Source: Rhizobium sp. FY34 (GTDB taxonomy: Bacteria > Pseudomonadota > Alphaproteobacteria > Rhizobiales > Rhizobiaceae). Taken from it: DNA of 64,000 bases. The DNA lies in the NCBI RefSeq assembly GCF_005222845.1, contig NZ_STFZ01000014.1:399517-463516 (forward strand). Reading direction: 5' to 3'. Positions 53,817 through 61,521 of this stretch are shown one piece after another. A program made the translations under genes and the position numbers. Every line of letters begins with the position of its first letter. Within the stretch, counting starts at the first letter, position 1. The notes under the pieces were generated by a model. It ran no database searches. It was not told the origin of the DNA and was given only the letters and a program-made list of their open reading frames with translations.

Positions 53817-54284
53817 ATGATGCACAATCCGCCGCCCGTCCTGGAGCATGCCTGCGATCTCACCGTCGAACTCGGCCCCATCCGCGAGATGGGCCGGGGA
53901 CGCGATGGCATGCGGCGGATTGTGCCGATCATCGGCGGGCATTTCGAGGGGCCTCTGCTCAACGGCCAGGTGCTAGGCATCGGCGCCGACTGGCAGACCG
54001 GTTGGGCGGATGGTCTGTCGGAACTCGATACCCGCTACGGGCTGGAAACCCATGACGGGGCAGTGATCGAGATCCGCAATTACGGCTATCGCCATGGCTC
54101 GCCGGACGTGCTTGCAGCACTTGCGCGTGGCGATGCCGTCGATCCATCATCCTATTACATGCGAACGCAGGCGCGGCTGGAAACCGGCGACGACCGCTAT
54201 CGCTGGGTCAATCGCACAATCTTCATCGGCAGTGGCCGGCGTCTCGCCTCGGCGGTCGTCGTCTCGCTGTTTGCTCTTCGGTAA
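53817..54284 (+). CDS. DUF3237 family protein
   Basis: A 155-residue DUF3237 protein, a small predicted beta-barrel. The family motif is seen in DLTVELGPIREMGRGRDGMRRIVPIIGGHFEGPLLNGQVL and YYMRTQARLETGDDRYRWVNRTIFIGSG. Function is unknown; such genes recur in aromatic and organic-acid catabolic operons. It begins 10 bp after dctM, with GAGGG eight bases before the ATG, and leads into an aldehyde dehydrogenase gene. Confidence 0.78.
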   Translation: MMHNPPPVLEHACDLTVELGPIREMGRGRDGMRRIVPIIGGHFEGPLLNGQVLGIGADWQTGWADGLSELDTRYGLETHDGAVIEIRNYGYRHGSPDVLAALARGDAVDPSSYYMRTQARLETGDDRYRWVNRTIFIGSGRRLASAVVVSLFALR

Positions 54285-54344
54285 CCGGGTGCCGGTTTTC
54301 AACCGCCGTCCGCACTGCCGCCCGTCCATTTTGGGAGAATGACC

Positions 54345-55760
54345 ATGAGCTATCACCTGTATATCGGCGGAAAGCCGGTCGCGACGGCCCGGAGTTTCGA
54401 TGTGATCAATCCGGCAACCGGTGCCGTCGTCGCTGCATGCCCGCTGGGTACACCGGACGATGTGGACGCGGCTGTTTCTGCCGCCAAGGCGGCATTTCCC
54501 CTCTGGTCCGGCCTTGCCGACGAAGCACGCCGGGACGCGCTTGGCCGGCTTGCCGATCTGATCGAGACCCATAGCGCTGAGCTTGCCGCTCTCGTCACCG
54601 CCGAACAGGGCAAGCCGCAATCAGGTCCCGGTGCGCCTTTCGAGCTGGGCGGTTGCGTCGCCTGGACGCGTGTGACGCAGGCGCTCGATCTGCCGGTGGA
54701 AACCCTGATCGATACGGCCGAGGAGCGGGTTGAGCTTCACCGCGTGCCGCTTGGCGTGGTGGCCTCCATCACGCCATGGAACTGGCCGCTGATGATTGCC
54801 ATCTGGCACATCATGCCGGCCATCCGTTCCGGCTGCACCGTGGTGATGAAGCCATCGCCCTTCACGCCGCTCTCGACACTCAGGCTCGTTGAGTTGATCC
54901 ATGAGGCGGGCATCCTGCCGCCCGGCGTGCTGAATGTGGTGACGGGCGATCAGGATGTGGGCGACCGCATGTCCAGCCATCCCGATATCGCCAAGATCGC
55001 CTTTACCGGGTCCACAGCCACCGGCAGGCGGATCATGGAGCGTGCGGGCTCGACGCTGAAGCGCCTGACACTGGAGCTTGGCGGCAATGATGCAGGCATC
55101 ATCCTGCCGGGCACGGATCTGTCGAAGCTGATGGACTCGCTGTTCTGGGGCATTTTCATCAATGCCGGGCAGACCTGCTCCTGCCTGAAACGCCTCTATG
55201 TGCATGAGGACGATTACGACGCGGTGGCAAGCGCATTGGCCGCCTATGTCTCAAGCATTCCCGTCGGCGATGGCGCAGATCCCAAGACCCTGATCGGGCC
55301 GCTGTCCAACCGCATGCAATATGACAAGGTCTGCGCTCTGGTGGAGGATGCGCGTGAAAAGGGCGCCCGTATCCTGACCGGGGGCATGCCGAGCCACGGT
55401 CCCGGCTATATCTACCCGCTGACGGTGATCGCGGATGCCACGCCGGATATGCGGGTTGTTGCCGAGGAGCAGTTCGGGCCGGTTATCCCGCTCATCCGCT
55501 ATAGCGATCTCGAAGAGGCCATCGCGGCTGCAAACGGGCTGGAGGTTGGGCTTGGCGCCAGTGTCTGGGGCAATGATCCCATGCAGGCAGCTGCCGTGGC
55601 AAAACGTCTGGATGCCGGCACGCGCTGGGTCAACCGGCATGGCGTGCTGAACCCGACTGTGCCGATGGGCGGCGTCAAGCAGTCAGGCATCGGCGTCGAA
55701 TTCGGATCGGAAGGCTTGAAGGAATATACCAGCGTCCAGATCCTCAGCATTGCAAAGTAA
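54345..55760 (+). CDS. NAD-dependent aldehyde dehydrogenase of the second cassette
   Basis: Aldehyde dehydrogenase of 471 residues. Coenzyme region ITPWNWPLMIAIWHIMPA, catalytic Glu in LELGGNDAGII (about 245), nucleophile Cys in NAGQTCSCLKR (about 280), and late EEQFGPVIPLI are present. It would oxidise the aldehyde made by the adjacent thiamine-diphosphate enzyme. GGGAGA six bases before the ATG at 54345 sets the start. It is only moderately like HpaE and the succinate-semialdehyde enzyme nearby, so it has its own substrate. Confidence 0.88.
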   Translation: MSYHLYIGGKPVATARSFDVINPATGAVVAACPLGTPDDVDAAVSAAKAAFPLWSGLADEARRDALGRLADLIETHSAELAALVTAEQGKPQSGPGAPFELGGCVAWTRVTQALDLPVETLIDTAEERVELHRVPLGVVASITPWNWPLMIAIWHIMPAIRSGCTVVMKPSPFTPLSTLRLVELIHEAGILPPGVLNVVTGDQDVGDRMSSHPDIAKIAFTGSTATGRRIMERAGSTLKRLTLELGGNDAGIILPGTDLSKLMDSLFWGIFINAGQTCSCLKRLYVHEDDYDAVASALAAYVSSIPVGDGADPKTLIGPLSNRMQYDKVCALVEDAREKGARILTGGMPSHGPGYIYPLTVIADATPDMRVVAEEQFGPVIPLIRYSDLEEAIAAANGLEVGLGASVWGNDPMQAAAVAKRLDAGTRWVNRHGVLNPTVPMGGVKQSGIGVEFGSEGLKEYTSVQILSIAK

Positions 55761-55788
55761 GCGCCCGATTGTAGGGCAAGGAGATATC

Positions 55789-57417
55789 ATGGCCAGACTG
55801 ACAACCGGAGACCTGATGGCCAGGTCGTTGATTGCCAATGGTGTGGATACCGTGTTCGGCATTCCCGGCGCACATATGTATGATTTCAACGATGCGTTGG
55901 CGCGCGAGGGCGACAAGATCCGCTTCATCCATACCCGCCATGAGCAGGGCGCCGGCTACATGGCCTATGGCTATGCCAAATCCACCGGTCGCACAGGTGT
56001 CTATACGGTTGTGCCGGGGCCGGGGCTGCTGAATTCGGGTGCTGCCCTCTGCACGGCTTACGGCGGCAATGCGCCAGTGCTCTGCGTCACCGGCAATATC
56101 ATGTCGCATCTCATCGGTCAGGGCCGCGGCCAGTTGCACGAGCTTCCCGATCATCTGGGCACGCTGCGCGGCCTGACGAAATGGGCCGAGCGCATCAACC
56201 ATCCCAGCGAAGCGGCTGACATCATGCGCCAGGCGTTTTCCGTCATGCATTCCGGGCGCAAGCGCCCCGTTGGCGTGGAAGCGCCCTGGGATGTGTTCGG
56301 CATGAGCATCGAGGCGGATGAGCCTGTGGCCGCCGAGCCTCTGGCGCCGCCGCGTCCTGATCCGGATCTGGTGGAAAAGGCCGCGCAGATGATCGCCGGC
56401 GCCAAAAACCCGCTGATCATGGTCGGTTCCGGCGCCATTGATGCCAGTGCCGAGGTTCTGCGGCTGGCCGAACTGCTGCAGGCGCCGGTTACGGCCCATC
56501 GCAGCGGCAAGGGTATCGTCAGCGATGACAATGACCTGGCGATGCTGCCGCCGGCCGCGTGGAAATTCTGGCCGCAATGCGATTTGTTGATCGGCATCGG
56601 CAGCCGGCTGGAGCTGCAATATTTCCGCTGGCGCTGGTTCCCCAAGGGGCTGAAAGTGCTGCGGATGGATATCGATCCGACCGAAATGGTGCGCTTGAAG
56701 CCGGATCTCGGGCTGGTGACCGATTCCAAGGCCGGGCTCACGGCCCTCATTGCCGCACTCGAACCGAAGCTTGCCAGGCGCGAGAGCCGCACAGGCGAGT
56801 ATCGAGGCTTGAAGCAAAAGGCTGAAGAAGCGCTGGCGACCGTGCAGCCGCAGGAAGGCTATCTGAAGGCCATCCGCCGGGCGCTGCCCCGCGACGGGTT
56901 CTTTGTCGAGGAAGTCTCGCAGGTGGGTTTCACCGCGCGGATGTGCTTTCCCGTCTATGAGCCGCGCCAGTATGTGACCTGTGGCTATCAGGACAATCTC
57001 GGCTTCGGCTTCAACACGGCGCTCGGCGTCAAAGTAGCTCATCCCGACAAAGCGGTTGTCTCGATTTCCGGCGATGGCGGCTTTCTGTTCGGCGTGCAGG
57101 AACTGGCGACCGCGCGACAGTTCGGCATCAATGTTGTCGCTGTCGTGTTCAACAATAATGCCTATGGCAATGTGCGACGCGACCAGCAACAGGTCTATGG
57201 CAACAGGCTGCTCGGCGCCGATCTCGTCAACCCGGATTTCGTGGCGCTGGCGCAGAGTTTCGGCGTCGAAGCCATTCGTGTGGAGACGCCCGACGAATTG
57301 GAAGCGGCATTGACTGCCGCATTTGCATCCAATGCGCCGGCGTTGATCGAGGTACCTGTTGCAACGGGAACCGATACATCGCCCTGGCCGTTCATCCATC
57401 CGGCTGCGCCTGAATAA
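55789..57417 (+). CDS. Thiamine-diphosphate enzyme, 2-oxoacid decarboxylase/acetolactate synthase-like
   Basis: A 542-residue ThDP enzyme with the three usual domains: pyrimidine-binding (about 1-165, catalytic Glu in THRHEQGAGYMAYG-like segment near 52), central (about 190-320), and diphosphate-binding (about 375-525, GDGGFLFG...NNNAYGNV). By context it would decarboxylate a 2-oxoacid to an aldehyde, as benzoylformate or arylpyruvate decarboxylases do; carboligase activity cannot be excluded. CAAGGAG five bases upstream fixes the ATG at 55789. No FAD-binding need is evident. Confidence 0.85.
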   Translation: MARLTTGDLMARSLIANGVDTVFGIPGAHMYDFNDALAREGDKIRFIHTRHEQGAGYMAYGYAKSTGRTGVYTVVPGPGLLNSGAALCTAYGGNAPVLCVTGNIMSHLIGQGRGQLHELPDHLGTLRGLTKWAERINHPSEAADIMRQAFSVMHSGRKRPVGVEAPWDVFGMSIEADEPVAAEPLAPPRPDPDLVEKAAQMIAGAKNPLIMVGSGAIDASAEVLRLAELLQAPVTAHRSGKGIVSDDNDLAMLPPAAWKFWPQCDLLIGIGSRLELQYFRWRWFPKGLKVLRMDIDPTEMVRLKPDLGLVTDSKAGLTALIAALEPKLARRESRTGEYRGLKQKAEEALATVQPQEGYLKAIRRALPRDGFFVEEVSQVGFTARMCFPVYEPRQYVTCGYQDNLGFGFNTALGVKVAHPDKAVVSISGDGGFLFGVQELATARQFGINVVAVVFNNNAYGNVRRDQQQVYGNRLLGADLVNPDFVALAQSFGVEAIRVETPDELEAALTAAFASNAPALIEVPVATGTDTSPWPFIHPAAPE

Positions 57418-57447
57418 TGCACAATTCATAATCAAAGGAGATTTGAC

Positions 57448-58488
57448 ATGCTGTTTGGCAGAAAACCCACATCCTCCGGCTTTAAGGCCGAGGAGGTCAC
57501 GCTTGACCGGCGAAAATTCCTGACGCTGGGCTGCGCATGCTGCGCCATGCTGGCGCTTAACGTGCCGGACACAGCCCTTGCCCAGACACCGGCGGCCCAG
57601 GCGCATATTCAGGCGGCCAAGACTGCGGCTGGACAGGATCTCATGTCTTATCTGCGGCTGGTCGATGTCGTGGCCCCGGTTTCGGGCCTGCCGCCCGTCT
57701 CGCCGGAAGATCTGATGAAAATGCCGACGCCAGCCCCGGCCAAGGTGTTCGACAACCTGTATTTCGTGGGCAACAAGTGGGTGAGCTCCTGGGCGATCAC
57801 CACATCCGACGGTATCATCCTCATTGACGCCATGGACAATGGCGAAGAGGCAAAAACCATAATCGAAGCCGGGCTGAAGACGCTCGGGCTTGATCCCTCG
57901 ACCATCAAGACGATCATCGTCACGCATGGCCATGGCGATCATTACGGTGGTGTCGGCTATCTGAAAGGCAAATATGGCAGCCGCGTCGTCCTGTCGGAAG
58001 CCGACTGGATGATGATGGAAACCGGTCTGGAATTCGACCGGCCGGATTGGGGCCGCCCGCCCACCCGCGATATCTCCGTCGTGGATGGCAGCGTGGTCGC
58101 GCTCGGCGACACGAAGATCGACATTCTGCTGACCCCCGGCCATACGCCCGGAACCATTTCGCTGGCCTTTGACGTGATGGACAAGGGCAAGGTTCATCGT
58201 GCAATGCTCTGGGGTGGAACCGCCTTCAACTTTGGTCGGCGCCCGGATCGCCTGCCGCGCCTCCAGACCTATATCGATGCCACGGAGCGGGTCCGCGAGC
58301 TTGCCCGCCAGCAATCGGTCGATGTGTTCATTTCCAACCACGATTTGTTCGATGGTGCTGTCGCCAAGATCGATCGCCTCAAGGCGGGTGGTGCCAATCC
58401 CTTCGTCATCGGCACCGATACGACGGTGCGAGCCCTGACTGTGATGAACGAAAGCGCCAAGGCGACGTTCGAGGTCTGGAAGGCCTAA
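57448..58488 (+). CDS. Tat-exported metallo-beta-lactamase-fold hydrolase (B3-like)
   Basis: A 346-residue MBL-fold protein with a Tat-type leader DRRKFLTLGCACCAMLAL (residues about 20-37). Zinc motif THGHGDHYGG (about 152-161) and later His in TPGHTPG (about 232) match the B3/hydrolase lineage; a distal His in ISNHDLF (about 292) is also placed as expected. Likely periplasmic hydrolase of an ester, lactone or similar. It ends the plus-strand cassette. Its place in a catabolic operon argues against antibiotic resistance as its primary role. Confidence 0.83.
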   Translation: MLFGRKPTSSGFKAEEVTLDRRKFLTLGCACCAMLALNVPDTALAQTPAAQAHIQAAKTAAGQDLMSYLRLVDVVAPVSGLPPVSPEDLMKMPTPAPAKVFDNLYFVGNKWVSSWAITTSDGIILIDAMDNGEEAKTIIEAGLKTLGLDPSTIKTIIVTHGHGDHYGGVGYLKGKYGSRVVLSEADWMMMETGLEFDRPDWGRPPTRDISVVDGSVVALGDTKIDILLTPGHTPGTISLAFDVMDKGKVHRAMLWGGTAFNFGRRPDRLPRLQTYIDATERVRELARQQSVDVFISNHDLFDGAVAKIDRLKAGGANPFVIGTDTTVRALTVMNESAKATFEVWKA

Positions 58489-58502
58489 AGACTATTGTGA
58501 TC

Positions 58503-58535
58503 GACCAGCCCGGACCCTTTTGGTCCGGGTTGGTC
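58503..58535. terminator. Bidirectional hairpin between convergent genes
   Basis: GACCAGCCCGGACC-CTTTT-GGTCCGGGTTGGTC forms a 14-bp stem with one G-T pair and a 5-base loop. It sits in the 57-bp gap between the MBL gene and the convergent FAD oxidase gene, where it can end transcription from both sides. Confidence 0.65.
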
Positions 58536-58545
58536 CTGTGCCGCT

Positions 58546-60009
58546 TCAGATGAACATCTTGCCCGGATTGAGAATGTTCTTCGGGTCAAGCGCCTGTTTG
58601 ATTGTGCGCATCATGGCAAGCTGCGTCGGCTCCTTGCGGGCCTTCAGAAGCGCTGCCTTGCTCTGGCCGATCCCGTGTTCGGCGCTGAAGGAACCATTCA
58701 GTTCACCCAGCAGGTCAAAGGCAAATTCCGTCATCTGCGCAAGCGGCAGGCTGTCCCAGGTAGCCGGGTCGGCCGCACTGATGGCGTAGTGCAGGTTGCC
58801 ATCTCCCAGATGCCCGATGGTCAGCGGGCGAAAGCCAAGCTCAGCGGCCTTCTCGTCCATGATGCGCACGAAATCGGCAACACGCGAGAGCGGCAGCGAC
58901 ACGTCGAGATGGTAGGCCGGGCCATGGGCATTGATCGATTCCAGAACGGATTCGCGCAGTTTCCACAGGGCGGCACGCTGGCTGTCGGAGGTGGCAAACA
59001 TGGCATCCAGCACCAGGCCTGTTTCCATGAGATCGGAGAGAACGGTCATCAGCCCTTCCTGCAGGGCCTTGCCGCCATCGCTTGCCTCCTGCGCATCGTC
59101 CATGCGGCTGGAAGCGACTTCAAGCAGAATGCCGACTTCTGCCGCATCGGTCAGGGGTTGGCGGATTTGTGGTGCATGCTTGAGGATGACCTCGACCACC
59201 GGCTGTGGCACATATTCGAAGGCTTCCACCGTATTGCCCAGCCGGTCCTGCACGATATTGAGGATCTCAAGTGCCGCCGACAGCGATGCCGCCGACAGGA
59301 AGGCCGTGGCGCGTACTTTCGGCTGCGGGTAAAGCTTCAGCACGGCGCCGGTGATGATGCCAAGCGTGCCTTCGGCGCCGATCATGAGATTCTTGAGATC
59401 ATAGCCGGTATTGTCCTTGCGAAGCCCGGTCAACCCGTTGACGATACTGCCATCGGCCAGAACCGCTTCGATGCCCAGGCACAGATCGCGCGTATTACCA
59501 TAGCGCACGACATTCGAGCCGCCGGCATTGGTCGACAGATTGCCGCCGATCATGGCGCTGCCGCGCGCACCAAACATCAGCGGGAAGATCAGGTCATGCT
59601 CCTGAACCGTGTTTTGCAGTGCCTCCAGAATGACGCCGGCATCCACCGTTGCCGTGCGCGCGCCGATATCGATGGCGCGGATCTGGTTCATGCGCGACAG
59701 GGAGAGGATGATCGAGGGTGTGCCATCGATCGGCACGCCGCCGCCGCAAATGCCGGTATTGCCGCTTTGCGGCACGATGGCGATGGTGCGTGCGCTGCAC
59801 AGCTTGACGATCTCAGCCACGTCCAATGTGGTCGAGGGCCGGATGACGGCCAGCGTTTCGCCCCGATATTTGCCTGTCCAGTCCGTGGTATAGCTTGCGG
59901 TGGACTGTTCTGTGGTTAAGACGTTACTGTCGCCGACGATCTGCCGGCAGGCATTGAGGAATTCGGCGTGATCTGTCTGGTGGTCGTCGGACTGTCGGGC
60001 AGCGGTCAT
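58546..60009 (-). CDS. FAD-linked D-2-hydroxyacid dehydrogenase (GlcD/D-lactate type)
   Basis: A 487-residue VAO-type flavoprotein. The FAD domain (about 45-225) shows IVPQSGNTGICGGG and GGNLSTNAGGSNVVRYGNTRD; the C-terminal cap (about 245-485) has the metal-binding HLGDGNLHYAI and FSAEHGIGQ of D-2-hydroxyacid dehydrogenases. It oxidises a D-2-hydroxyacid to the 2-oxoacid. GAGG upstream supports the ATG at 60009. It faces the cassette and shares a divergent promoter region with the GntR regulator. Confidence 0.87.
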   Translation of the reverse strand: MTAARQSDDHQTDHAEFLNACRQIVGDSNVLTTEQSTASYTTDWTGKYRGETLAVIRPSTTLDVAEIVKLCSARTIAIVPQSGNTGICGGGVPIDGTPSIILSLSRMNQIRAIDIGARTATVDAGVILEALQNTVQEHDLIFPLMFGARGSAMIGGNLSTNAGGSNVVRYGNTRDLCLGIEAVLADGSIVNGLTGLRKDNTGYDLKNLMIGAEGTLGIITGAVLKLYPQPKVRATAFLSAASLSAALEILNIVQDRLGNTVEAFEYVPQPVVEVILKHAPQIRQPLTDAAEVGILLEVASSRMDDAQEASDGGKALQEGLMTVLSDLMETGLVLDAMFATSDSQRAALWKLRESVLESINAHGPAYHLDVSLPLSRVADFVRIMDEKAAELGFRPLTIGHLGDGNLHYAISAADPATWDSLPLAQMTEFAFDLLGELNGSFSAEHGIGQSKAALLKARKEPTQLAMMRTIKQALDPKNILNPGKMFI

Positions 60010-60057
60010 GGAAAGCCTCTTGTTCCGGCACTTGTCAGCCGGGTGATCGTCGCGGTA

Positions 60058-60073
60058 ATGTAACATGTTACAT
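60058..60073. promoter_or_regulatory. Palindromic operator for the GntR/FCD regulator
   Basis: ATGTAACATGTTACAT is a perfect 16-bp palindrome in the 106-bp divergent spacer between the FAD oxidase and the GntR gene. A close relative (12 of 16) lies before the TRAP genes at 50802-50817. Its core TAACATGTTA is also shared with the HpaR-type sites. Confidence 0.7.
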
Positions 60074-60115
60074 GGCAGTTTCACTGTCAAGGCAACCCCG
60101 TGCAGGGGTGGGGGA

Positions 60116-60790
60116 ATGATGAAGGCAATCGAGATTCCAAAGTCGCTGATCGAGGAAACGATCGCCCGTATTCGCGAGGCGATCCTGAGCGGAGAATTGC
60201 CGCTGGGCTCGAAGCTTTCCGAACAGCGGCTGGCCGATATGCTGGGCGTCAGCCGCTCGCCGGTTGCCCAGGCGCTGGCCATCCTGAAGACGGAAGGCCT
60301 CGTGGAAATCTATCCGAAGCGCGGCAGTTATGTGTATCTGCCTGATGCTCGCGATGTGAGCGAGATGTGCGAATACCGGTCCATTCTGGAAACGGCGGCA
60401 CTGACGCTTTCGCTGGAACGCCAAAAGGCTGGTTTGCTTTCCAGTCTGCGTGGCGCAATGCAGGCCATGGAAACGGCATTGCAGGCAAAGGATCTGAAGG
60501 CCTATTCCCAGCATGACATGGCCTTTCACCTGGCGTTTCTGGCGCATTGCGAAAACAGGCGTCTGGAGGCGGCCTATGCCCGGACGATCAGTTCAGTGAT
60601 TGGCGTGCGCACCCATGTCTTCCTCAGCGGAAGCTCACATTCTGAGCGTTCCATGGCGGAGCACCGCCAGATTTTTGCTGCCTGCGAAGCGGGGAAGGCG
60701 GTCGATGCCTGTCGCCTGCTGAAGGCGCATATTCATCGGCTGGATGAGGATTTCGGCGCATCCTTGGGCGGTGCGGACAGTATCGGCTGA
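60116..60790 (+). CDS. GntR-family (FCD) transcriptional regulator of the second cassette
   Basis: A 224-residue FadR-subfamily regulator: N-terminal winged helix (about 8-72; SEQRLADMLGVSRSPVAQALAILKTEGLVEIYPKRGSYV) and C-terminal FCD domain (about 85-215) with metal/ligand residues in QHDMAFHLAFLAHC and MAEHRQIFAACEAG. FCD proteins sense organic acids, so it probably responds to the cassette substrate. A GGGGG tract precedes tandem ATGs at 60116 and 60119; either could start it. Confidence 0.85.
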   Translation: MMKAIEIPKSLIEETIARIREAILSGELPLGSKLSEQRLADMLGVSRSPVAQALAILKTEGLVEIYPKRGSYVYLPDARDVSEMCEYRSILETAALTLSLERQKAGLLSSLRGAMQAMETALQAKDLKAYSQHDMAFHLAFLAHCENRRLEAAYARTISSVIGVRTHVFLSGSSHSERSMAEHRQIFAACEAGKAVDACRLLKAHIHRLDEDFGASLGGADSIG

Positions 60791-61211
60791 CCGTGTGGAT
60801 GACTGCGCGGGTTCTCCGACGGCGCAAATGTCGGGCGGCGGAGTGCTTTCCTCTATTGCAATGGACGCTTTCAGGCAAACTCATTGCTCATTTTTTACTT
60901 CAATTCAAAAGAAGTTGCTTCCTATACGTTCTCTTCCAGAATGAATTTTAAATTTTCAAGATATTTCTTTGAATATTTTATTTTTAGTCCCATATATCGA
61001 TCAGGATACACTCGTTTTTTAGTTTTAGAGCGCCTTGGGGCGCAGACAATCACTTCCTGCAGGCATTGATATTCGGTGTGGCGTCGCCAGCAAAAGCTGA
61101 CGTCCGCAGTAGGGGCGGGTGCAGGTTCACTCAGGGCAGATCTCTGCGGCTTTTTCGGCCGTCAGCGCCCGACCATGGCTTTGACCAATCGAGCCGGAAA
61201 GCAGGATGACT
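60791..61211. other. 421-bp non-coding stretch with an AT-rich island
   Basis: Bases about 60880-61030 are strikingly AT-rich compared with the rest of the window and contain runs such as TTTTTTACTT and ATTTTATTTTTAG. It ends at a GCGCC-TTGG-GGCGC stem (61031-61044). A 61-codon frame at 60884 has no ribosome binding site or recognisable product. I see no transposase, integrase or tRNA remnant; the stretch may be a relic of transferred DNA or a regulatory/promoter region. Confidence 0.55.
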
Positions 61212-61457
61212 ATGGCAGCGTTCGACTATACCGCAGGCGCGGGGCTTTTCCCCTGCAAGGCGAACAACCGCACCACCCGCATTCGCTACAAGCGTTTTGA
61301 TTCGGCGGCAGAAGCGGTGCGCTTTGCCATTGAAGACATGCCCGGCGCACAGTTGCGCGGATGCGTTCTCGAAGTCGACAATGCCCGTTTCGAAGGTGCC
61401 GATATCCGCGTCCTCTATGATGCACGCGACTATCCTTTGCTGCGTCGAGAGCAGTAG
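61212..61457 (+). CDS. Small conserved-looking hypothetical protein
   Basis: An 81-residue acidic/basic mixed protein without signal peptide or membrane segment. FDSAAEAVRFAIEDMPGAQLRGCVLEVDNARFEGADIRVLYD suggests an alpha/beta fold. I do not recognise the family, though short proteins of this pattern are common in Rhizobiaceae. AGG six bases before the ATG at 61212 supports it over an ATG at 61206. It is followed 64 bp later by a transglutaminase-like gene. Confidence 0.6.
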   Translation: MAAFDYTAGAGLFPCKANNRTTRIRYKRFDSAAEAVRFAIEDMPGAQLRGCVLEVDNARFEGADIRVLYDARDYPLLRREQ

Positions 61458-61521
61458 GGGCCTTGCCTATACATCGGCATAGACTGCCACCGCACGCAGA
61501 CCTTTGCAAAGGGGGCGCGTC

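Noticed and set aside
52403..53980. 525-codon minus-strand frame opposite dctM
   Set aside because: Composition is extreme (rich in D, R, G, H) as expected for a shadow of a membrane protein gene; dctM on the other strand is unmistakable.
55744..58341. Very long open frame (865 codons) on the minus strand opposite the ThDP enzyme and MBL genes
   Set aside because: It lies antisense to two well-recognised proteins with ribosome binding sites, has no family resemblance, and long antisense frames are common in GC-rich DNA.
57448..58488. Calling the MBL-fold gene an antibiotic-resistance beta-lactamase
   Set aside because: Motifs fit the broad B3-like fold, but the catabolic operon context and lack of any resistance neighbours do not support that function.
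60884..61069. 61-codon frame in the AT-rich island
   Set aside because: Aromatic-rich translation typical of AT-rich non-coding DNA, no ribosome binding site and no known family.
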